This document shows, piece after piece, positions 52,671 to 58,438 of a stretch of DNA of 58,438 bases (position 1 is its first letter; each line of letters starts with the position of its first letter). The stretch is taken from contig JAEZLP010000009.1 of the NCBI GenBank assembly GCA_023415235.1, forward strand, positions 1 through 58,438. The letters are read 5' to 3'. A program made the translations under genes and the position numbers. Source of the DNA: Bacillota bacterium (GTDB lineage: Bacteria; Bacillota; Clostridia; Peptostreptococcales; Anaerovoracaceae). The notes under the pieces were generated by a model. It searched no databases and was not told the origin of the DNA. It saw only the letters and a list, made by a program, of their open reading frames with translations.

Positions 52671-53804
52671 ATGAGCTATGTAATTCCCACTATGGAAAAC
52701 TTTAAAAAATTAATAAAAGATAAAAAAACGGTGATATTTGGTGCCGGAGAGTATTGTATGAGATTTCTTAACCGCCTTGATGATACTGATTTGGAAAGTA
52801 TCGAATTTATTGTTGACAATGATGCGGATAAACATGGAAATACTTTATTTGGAATCGGCGTATTTAGTCCTGCAATATTACGTGACATGGAAGCCCACAA
52901 TACTGTTGTTGTCATTGCTATAGAGAATGGTATTGCGGAGGTTTATAAGCAACTGAGTGATATAGGAGAATTTTTAATAATTTCTGCAAGAATATTAATG
53001 AGTGATATTTTATCTCAGGTGGCAAAAGAACTATATGAAGGAAAAGCGAAAATAGCAGAGGTTATCGATTTATTATATGACGTTAAATCAAGGTGGATAT
53101 ATAAAGAAGCAATACGAAGAAGAATGCTTTATGGGGAATGTGATTTTACAGATTTAATAATAAGAGGTGACGCAGAATATAGGGTTCCGATTCTTTATAG
53201 TAGAGGTCGGCCTAAGGATGAAATTATCGTTGATTGTGGAGCATATAACGGTGATACACTAAAAAAATTTGTTGAAACTTATGGATACGGTTTAAAGAAA
53301 ATATATGCATTTGAGTGCATGGATGAAAGTATTAAGTTGCTTAAAAAAGCGATGGATCATGTTGGTAATAAAAAATACTCGCCTCAAATGGTTCTAATGC
53401 CATATGCGCTATCCGATCATGATTGCAAAATGAAATTTGCTAAAACAAATAAATCGAATGGGAGCTATTTATTAGATAACAGACCTTATGCTCAGTATGC
53501 TTTATGGGAGACAGAATATGATGAAGTTGAAGTGACTACGCTCGATAAAGTTATCCCCGAAGACGAGAAGATAACGTTTATAAAAATGGACATTGAAGGT
53601 AGTGAATATGCTGCATTACATGGTGCGAAAAGAATAATCACGACTTTCAAGCCTAGGCTTGCTATTGCTATATATCACAGTGGTGAGGACTATTACAGAA
53701 TACCTTTATACTTAAAATCATTAGTGCCTGAATATAAGTTTGCTGTGAGGCATCATAATAAAAATCATTGTGATACAGATCTGTATTGTTGGATAGAGGA
53801 ATAG
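52671..53804 (+). CDS. FkbM-family methyltransferase with N-terminal nucleotide-binding-like domain
   Basis: The 377-residue protein begins with a PglD-like Rossmann segment (TVIFGAGEYCMRFLNRL, EFIVDNDADKHGNTL; about 1-110). An FkbM methyltransferase follows (about 180-370: IIVDCGAYNGDTLKKFVE binding S-adenosylmethionine, YAFECMDES, and FIKMDIEGSEYAALHGAK). It should methylate an oxygen of a sugar in the glycan. It starts one base after the stop of the radical SAM gene, behind AAGGAG, so the two are coupled. Low-GC codon use matches the rest of the island. Confidence 0.9.
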   Translation: MSYVIPTMENFKKLIKDKKTVIFGAGEYCMRFLNRLDDTDLESIEFIVDNDADKHGNTLFGIGVFSPAILRDMEAHNTVVVIAIENGIAEVYKQLSDIGEFLIISARILMSDILSQVAKELYEGKAKIAEVIDLLYDVKSRWIYKEAIRRRMLYGECDFTDLIIRGDAEYRVPILYSRGRPKDEIIVDCGAYNGDTLKKFVETYGYGLKKIYAFECMDESIKLLKKAMDHVGNKKYSPQMVLMPYALSDHDCKMKFAKTNKSNGSYLLDNRPYAQYALWETEYDEVEVTTLDKVIPEDEKITFIKMDIEGSEYAALHGAKRIITTFKPRLAIAIYHSGEDYYRIPLYLKSLVPEYKFAVRHHNKNHCDTDLYCWIEE

Positions 53805-53808
53805 AGCA

Positions 53809-55410
53809 ATGACAGACGCACAGATAGAGGCACTAGAACTCTTAAAAATAATAGATGAAATATGCGTTGAAAAGAGGCTCTTATATACACTTGGTAATAG
53901 GGCCATGATGAACTATGAGTATAAGCATGGCGAGGAATATTTTAATCCAAACAGTATAACAGTATGTTTATTATATGATGATTACCAGAACCTTCTGAAA
54001 CATCTTCATGAGCATAGAGAAGAACATAATATCGAAATCATGAATTATCTCAATGCGGAAAACTTTGATAGTTTATCTACATGGATCATGCATTCGGGAA
54101 AATCACTGCTCCCCAAAGGTAGGGAAAAGGATGAATGCTATTATAGAACCAGGCTGATACTTACGCCAATATTTTATGCAGGCAAAGATAAAAATGAATG
54201 TAAAAGAACCTGTAAATATGTGGAGCATGTTTTTAATTATATGGATTGCAGATGGCCTTTGCCGCATAAGCGCCTACTTAGCCCAATAAAGAATAAAATA
54301 GCGCGGACTAAGCAACGTTACTACTGCTTACAAAAGAATAATTACAAATACTCAGTGGCAGATTTAATAGATACTCTTCATAAGAATAAATCAGGAACAG
54401 AGTATCTTATGTATAAAAATGATGGAAGATCCACAGCGTGGATGCGTTCGGATGAATTTGATACAGAGAGGGTGCAGTTCTATGGTGTGGAAACAAGTGT
54501 AATTAAGAATCGAAGAGAGTTTATTGAGCGAAACTATCAGTTTGCTTTGGAAAAAGGGATGGACAAGGTCTCTGAATTACTGCTTAGGGGTGGCAGGGAT
54601 TTAAGACGTGTGCAGCTGATACAGCTCGACATGATGAAGGAAATCGATCGTATCTGCAGAAAATACAATCTCAAATATAACATTGCCTTCGGAACACTTT
54701 TAGGAGCCGTGAGGCATGGAGGCTTTGTGCCCTGGGATGATGATGCGGATATAAATATGCCCTACGAAGACTATTTAAAGCTGATAGAGGTCATAGATAA
54801 CGAAATTGATAGCGAGAAATATTATTTCAGATATCAGGATAAGGAAGAGGACTGCAATATTACTTATGCACATTTAAAAAGAAATGGAACCATATATACC
54901 AAAAGGGGCAGGGATGGATTTAATTATCATCCAGGCGTGTATATAGACATTGTGCCTTTATTTAATGGTGCGCCCAACCGTTTGCTGCATGTCCTGCAGA
55001 CAAAGGTCTGCTGGATGCTAAGAACCGCATGCTGGGCATATATGGGCGCCGATTCTGAGAAGAATGCAAGAAAGAGATTCTATTATAAGCAGTTAGCCAA
55101 AATTGGTAACAAGAAGGCATACAGGCTTTTTATCAAGGCAGCAACCTTTTTTAAACACAAAAGAAATAAGATGCTTTTCTTAAACGGCCTGGATAGAAGT
55201 CCTTATAATATAGGCTTTGTAAAGAGAGAATGCTTTGACGATCCGATTGAGATTGAGTTTGAAGGATATAGTTTTCTGGCTCCAAGAGATTTAAAGGGTG
55301 TTTTGGACTACTGCTACGGAAAAGATCATATGAAGTATTTGCCTTTAATTAAAAGGGTACCTAAGAATGATGTCCTTTTAGAACTTGGAGATTTATATTC
55401 TGATATTTGA
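53809..55410 (+). CDS. Tandem LicD-type phosphotransferase, first half degenerate
   Basis: The 533-residue protein holds two LicD-like halves. The second half (about 270-533) is complete: GTLLGAVRHGGFVPWDDDAD with the metal-binding Asp cluster, then YHPGVYIDIVPLFNGAP. The first half (about 1-235) keeps the outline (LLYTLGNRAMM, VCLLYDDYQNLLKHL, ERNYQFALEKG) but lacks the Asp-rich motif. LicD enzymes move phosphocholine or related phospho-alcohols from CDP carriers onto sugars or teichoic acids. A CDP-alcohol could come from the IspD-like enzyme upstream. Confidence 0.88.
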   Translation: MTDAQIEALELLKIIDEICVEKRLLYTLGNRAMMNYEYKHGEEYFNPNSITVCLLYDDYQNLLKHLHEHREEHNIEIMNYLNAENFDSLSTWIMHSGKSLLPKGREKDECYYRTRLILTPIFYAGKDKNECKRTCKYVEHVFNYMDCRWPLPHKRLLSPIKNKIARTKQRYYCLQKNNYKYSVADLIDTLHKNKSGTEYLMYKNDGRSTAWMRSDEFDTERVQFYGVETSVIKNRREFIERNYQFALEKGMDKVSELLLRGGRDLRRVQLIQLDMMKEIDRICRKYNLKYNIAFGTLLGAVRHGGFVPWDDDADINMPYEDYLKLIEVIDNEIDSEKYYFRYQDKEEDCNITYAHLKRNGTIYTKRGRDGFNYHPGVYIDIVPLFNGAPNRLLHVLQTKVCWMLRTACWAYMGADSEKNARKRFYYKQLAKIGNKKAYRLFIKAATFFKHKRNKMLFLNGLDRSPYNIGFVKRECFDDPIEIEFEGYSFLAPRDLKGVLDYCYGKDHMKYLPLIKRVPKNDVLLELGDLYSDI

Positions 55411-55423
55411 GGAGAAAATGATA

Positions 55424-56716
55424 ATGAAATATGGGTATATGAATTATAGAAAACACCTGCTGGTTAGCAAAAATGACAGACCAATGAATCTCGGAGACCC
55501 AATCCAGTCCTTTGCTGTGCTGGAATTATATAAGAAACTAGGTATTTCTGAGGAGGATATAGTGCCCCTCGATAGGTATGATCTGGTTGATTATGATGGA
55601 GAAGAGGTAGTAGCAATAATAAATGGCGCAGAAAATTATGAAAATTTTGCCTATTGCACAAGATTTTTGCCTCTGTCTAAGAGAATCCATCCTGTGTTCT
55701 GCAGCGTTCATCTTCACAGGGAATTATCAGAGGCAGAACTGGAATCGTTAAGAAACAGCCAGCCTATAGGATGCCGCGATGAGTACACCGTCAATTATTT
55801 AAAAAGCAAAGGCATAGATGCATTTTTGACAGGCTGCCTGACTATGCTCTTTCCGGGAAGAGATAATACTAAAGACTATGACAAGGTTTTCATAGTAGAC
55901 TGCCCTGAAAAGATTTTAGCGTGCATCCCTGATGAGATAAAAGAAAACGCCGAATATCTGTCACAGGTCATCAGGATGAAGAGCAACTCAGTAGATTACA
56001 GGCTTACCATAGAGGAAACGAAGGAATATAACAGGATAGCTAAAGCGCAATTATATCGGTACAGGGATGAGGCGAAGCTTATAATTACCAGCAGACTTCA
56101 TGTGGCATCTCCGTGTGCGGCTATGGGTATTCCGGTGGTACTTGTGAGAGATACCTTTGATGAGAGGTATCAGTTTATTGATAGATTTTTACCATTGTAT
56201 CATCCGGAGGACTTAAAGGGCCTCGATTGGGATAATATTAATACTTTTATCCCGGAAATTATTAAGGAGAAACTGACGACACTTTGTAAAAATATGTTGG
56301 ATATGGTAACGCTCAAAAAAGAAATTGCAGATATTTACTCAAAGAAAATTCAGACTATAGATTTTGCAGGTGAGGAGGAAATCGCAGCAGATAAGCTGCC
56401 TATGAATACAGATGACAGGTTTGACTATTGCATCTGGGGTGTATGTATGCCTAATTCCTATCTTTTGTATGAACAAATGAAAAAACAATATCCTAATTCC
56501 AGAATGCTATACGCAATAGATACATATGCCACAGGAATTTTTAAGGATAATATTAAGATTATACATCCGGATAAAATAGAAATACTGGTGGATAAGCATG
56601 CAAGGATCCTTGTAGTGGCCCCGGCTGCTCATGATGCGGCACATAAAAAGCTGATAAACAAATATAGCTTTGCATTGATAAAGGGAACGGATTGCAAGAC
56701 ATACGAGAGGCTGTGA
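55424..56716 (+). CDS. Polysaccharide pyruvyl-transferase-family protein
   Basis: From the ATG at 55424 (GGAG nine bases upstream; it overlaps no other gene) the product has 430 residues. The first 280 fit the polysaccharide pyruvyl transferase fold: NLGDPIQSFAVLELYKKLG, CRDEYTVNYLKSKGIDAFLTGCLTML split around residue 120, and IITSRLHVASPCAAMGIPVVLV. The last 100 residues are a separate small alpha/beta segment (DYCIWGVCMPNSYLLYEQMKKQYP). Such enzymes add pyruvate or phospho groups to sugars of surface polymers, or act as glycosyltransferase-like proteins. In-frame ATGs upstream (55385, 55418) are less well placed. Confidence 0.85.
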   Translation: MKYGYMNYRKHLLVSKNDRPMNLGDPIQSFAVLELYKKLGISEEDIVPLDRYDLVDYDGEEVVAIINGAENYENFAYCTRFLPLSKRIHPVFCSVHLHRELSEAELESLRNSQPIGCRDEYTVNYLKSKGIDAFLTGCLTMLFPGRDNTKDYDKVFIVDCPEKILACIPDEIKENAEYLSQVIRMKSNSVDYRLTIEETKEYNRIAKAQLYRYRDEAKLIITSRLHVASPCAAMGIPVVLVRDTFDERYQFIDRFLPLYHPEDLKGLDWDNINTFIPEIIKEKLTTLCKNMLDMVTLKKEIADIYSKKIQTIDFAGEEEIAADKLPMNTDDRFDYCIWGVCMPNSYLLYEQMKKQYPNSRMLYAIDTYATGIFKDNIKIIHPDKIEILVDKHARILVVAPAAHDAAHKKLINKYSFALIKGTDCKTYERL

Positions 56717-56793
56717 TATGCAGTGTTGAGAAGAATAAATTTGAGGTATAGAAAATAGTATTTAACTAATATAAATCAAAATGAGGTGTCATT

Positions 56794-58140
56794 ATGAAGA
56801 AGCAAATCAAAAAAAAATTATTGGAGCTCACTGAGCTTCTGTCTGAGGCACATGATGACATTCAAAAAAAATTAGAAAAGAATGATGTCAATACCGCAGC
56901 TACGGTACTCGAAGAGTGTCAGAATTTAGCAATCACAATAGGAACCAAGATTGAAGAAATTGAAGGGAATGGAACAACAGTGGTAAAGGCACTTGAGGAC
57001 TATTGTGAACTTGTATACCAAATACATGAAAAAATACTACAGCCACCAGGAACTGCAAATCCAAGAAAGATATATAAATCTCTGAATAAAAGCTACATAG
57101 AGATATCAAATAGAATTAAGTATGATATTCCTGAAATAAAAGAAGTTGTTTTTTTGCCATATATGGCCTCTCTGTGGGACTCTTTAGAAAGTGTTTGGAA
57201 AAGGGCAATGGCTGATCCTGAAATTGAAGCAAAAGTTATTCCGATTCCTTATTTTGATAAGAATTCAGATGGATCCTTTGGCGAGATGCATTATGAAGGA
57301 ACATTGTTTCCTGATTATGTACCTGTTCTGCATTATGATGATTATAATTTTGAAAAAAATCATCCTGATGAAATTTATATACATAATCCATATGATGACA
57401 TGAATATTGTAACTAGTGTTCATCCATTTTTCTACTCGAAAAACATAAAGCAGTTCACAGATAAGCTTATTTATATCCCTTATTTTGTGCTTGAAGAAAT
57501 TGATTTAAGTAATAAGAAGGCGGTAGAAAATAAAGCTCATTTTGCACAGGTGCCAGCGGTAATTCATGCGGATGAGGTAATAGTTCAATCAGAAAATATG
57601 CGGCAGTTCTATATTGAGTGCATAGTTCAGCTTACGGGGGAGAATACAAGAAAAGTATTTGAAAAGAAGATAAAAGGGACGGGGTCGCCAAAGATAGAAA
57701 AGTTACAGTCTATGACCATAGATGACATTAGTATTCCAGAGGAATGGAACAAGTACATCTATAAGGAGGATGGAAGTCGTAAAAAAATTGTTCTGTATAA
57801 TAACAGCATTTCTGCCTTGTTAAGAGAATCGGAGCAAATACTTGCCAAGATGGATAAGGTCTTTGACGAGTTTAGCAAATACAGGGATTCAGTGACGCTT
57901 TTATGGCGGCCGCATCCGCTCATAAAGGCAACTATTAATTCAATGAGACCACAGCTCCAGGATGCATATAATGCTTTAATAATGAAATTCAAGAACGGTG
58001 ATATTGGAATATATGATGATTCTGCAGATGTGGATAGGGCTATTATCGTGGCAGATGCCTATTATGGTGATGGAAGCAGCCTTGTTACCTTGTGCAAATC
58101 AGTTAAGATGCCTATTATGGTGCAGAAAACATCCGTTTAA
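56794..58140 (+). CDS. CDP-glycerol-phosphotransferase-like (GT-B) protein
   Basis: The 448-residue protein has an N-terminal helical region (about 1-110) and then a GT-B-like body: VVFLPYMASLWDSLESVWKR, PIPYFDK with GEMHYEGTLFP, HNPYDDMNIVTSVHPFFYS, TLLWRPHPL near residue 370, and YYGDGSSLVTLCKS. The last two patterns are those of CDP-glycerol:poly(glycerophosphate) transferases and of related glycan-locus proteins. It may transfer a glycerol- or ribitol-phosphate unit. It is the last complete gene of the window and is followed by a terminator. Confidence 0.8.
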   Translation: MKKQIKKKLLELTELLSEAHDDIQKKLEKNDVNTAATVLEECQNLAITIGTKIEEIEGNGTTVVKALEDYCELVYQIHEKILQPPGTANPRKIYKSLNKSYIEISNRIKYDIPEIKEVVFLPYMASLWDSLESVWKRAMADPEIEAKVIPIPYFDKNSDGSFGEMHYEGTLFPDYVPVLHYDDYNFEKNHPDEIYIHNPYDDMNIVTSVHPFFYSKNIKQFTDKLIYIPYFVLEEIDLSNKKAVENKAHFAQVPAVIHADEVIVQSENMRQFYIECIVQLTGENTRKVFEKKIKGTGSPKIEKLQSMTIDDISIPEEWNKYIYKEDGSRKKIVLYNNSISALLRESEQILAKMDKVFDEFSKYRDSVTLLWRPHPLIKATINSMRPQLQDAYNALIMKFKNGDIGIYDDSADVDRAIIVADAYYGDGSSLVTLCKSVKMPIMVQKTSV

Positions 58141-58167
58141 AGTAATGCGGATAAAATATTCTTGATA

Positions 58168-58193
58168 AGGTGTGGAGCAATCCTCACCTTTTT
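58168..58193 (+). terminator. Terminator after the glycan operon
   Basis: AGGTGTGGA-GCAA-TCCTCACCT (8 of 9 pairs) is followed by five T. It is preceded by CTTGATA, as are the other hairpins of the repeat family. Confidence 0.78.
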
Positions 58194-58211
58194 CTGGCTA
58201 TTTATCTTGTT

Positions 58212-58378
58212 GGCACTCCCGAGATGATTTCACAAGCGTGCCGAACGGACCTGGATTTCACGCTTGCCGTCCATCGCCGCCCTGTTCAGGCGGCTCGGAC
58301 CGCTCGCTGCTCGAAAGTTCACCGGACTTTCTCTCGACGCTCGCGCATTTGCATGTTCGAATCATCTCTACTTGATAG
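58212..58378. repeat. Structured GC-rich repeat, copy B
   Basis: It has the same block order as copy A: GGCACTCCCGAGATG, CAAGCGTG/CACGCTTG, CCTGGATTTCACGCTTGCCG and a GC-rich variable centre with further hairpins (GAAAGT/ACTTTC at 58313-58331). It ends with CGCGCATTTGCA and then the T-arm-like ATGTTCGAATCAT and CTCTACTTGATA. It contrasts strongly with the AT-rich DNA before it. An open frame through it (58170-58436) is not considered a gene. Confidence 0.78.
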
Positions 58379-58382
58379 AATT

Positions 58383-58417
58383 AAAAAAGCGATAGACATC
58401 AAGCCTATCGCTTTTTT
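58383..58417. terminator. Terminator-like hairpin between repeat copies B and C
   Basis: A perfect 13-bp stem, AAAAAAGCGATAG with CTATCGCTTTTTT, and a nine-base loop. It occupies the same position as the hairpin at 47628-47660, but with a different stem sequence. Confidence 0.78.
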
Positions 58418-58420
58418 AAT

Positions 58421-58438
58421 GGCACTCCCGAGATGATT
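58421..58438. repeat. Structured repeat, copy C (cut by the window edge)
   Basis: GGCACTCCCGAGATGATT, identical to the first 18 bases of copy B, directly after the hairpin. At least one further unit therefore follows outside the window. Confidence 0.7.

Noticed and set aside
58340..58378. Possible tRNA gene (GTTCGAATC T-loop)
   Set aside because: The T-arm is recognisable, but I could not form the acceptor, D-arm and anticodon arm upstream, so it is not a functional tRNA gene.
47664..58378. Integron attC sites as explanation for the repeats
   Set aside because: The conserved GTTRRRY/RYYYAAC ends of attC sites are not present, cassettes here would be many genes long, and no integrase is in the window.
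58170..58436. Open frame through repeat copy B
   Set aside because: Same reason as for copy A; it also crosses a terminator-like hairpin and runs to the window edge.

Overview
The window looks like chromosomal DNA of an anaerobic, Gram-positive member of the Clostridia. Signs of this are an ISLre2-type transposase, an ECF vitamin transporter with fused ATPases, an S-layer-homology protein, an AgrC/AgrA-like two-component system, a clostridial NADP-dependent secondary alcohol dehydrogenase, strong AGGAGG ribosome-binding sites and abundant rho-independent terminators. I cannot fix the genus. There is no rRNA gene, no intact tRNA gene and no CRISPR array.

Layout. 0-1.6 kb: a complete ISLre2-like insertion sequence with matching inverted ends. 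1.6-12 kb: single housekeeping or signalling genes (DMT exporter, YczE-like membrane protein, a PAS-PAS-GGDEF-HD-GYP c-di-GMP enzyme, a tiny Asn-rich repeat protein, a DUF2512-type protein, a YfdR-like HD hydrolase, a NagZ-like hexosaminidase, secondary ADH, a secretory-leader FtsH). 12.2-15.5 kb: an ECF transporter operon (S, fused A-A, T). 15.5-16.4 kb: an atypical CDF transporter. 16.6-21.9 kb: a minus-strand set of four genes, a pseudo-receiver/GGDEF-like protein, a zinc-ribbon membrane protein and two secreted proteins (stalk plus lectin-like; SLH-anchored). The SLH gene appears to start at AUA. 22.2-25.7 kb: FIST sensor, aldehyde dehydrogenase, IclR regulator. 25.8-27.9 kb: LytTR regulator and GHKL kinase. 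27.9-36.4 kb: a catabolic cluster with two YtcJ-like amidohydrolases, two APC permeases, a DUF3237 protein and an AraC regulator.

36.8-46.4 kb is a coherent sugar-acid operon: mannonate dehydratase (UxuA), KDPG aldolase fused to a VOC-like domain, KDG kinase, a three-part TRAP transporter, a zinc dehydrogenase of the L-gulonate/L-idonate type, fructuronate reductase (UxuB) and a GntR/FCD regulator. No uronate isomerase is present. The set therefore fits import of an aldonate such as L-gulonate or D-mannonate and its oxidation through fructuronate, mannonate and KDG to pyruvate and glyceraldehyde-3-phosphate. Candidate operators lie just after the uxuA promoter and just before the regulator gene.

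46.4-47.4 kb is a decayed MalT/LuxR-type regulator. From 48.1 to 58.1 kb the DNA becomes clearly AT-rich and carries a surface-glycan locus on the plus strand: beta-propeller-like protein, IspD/TarI-like cytidylyltransferase with an altered active site, SDR epimerase, a radical SAM protein with its auxiliary cysteines on the N-terminal side, FkbM methyltransferase, a tandem LicD protein, a pyruvyl-transferase-like protein and a CDP-glycerol-phosphotransferase-like protein. This island is bracketed by copies of a GC-rich, hairpin-filled repeat whose ends look like tRNA T-arm/acceptor sequence. A third copy starts at the last bases of the window. This repeat and the island are the least explained parts of the sequence.
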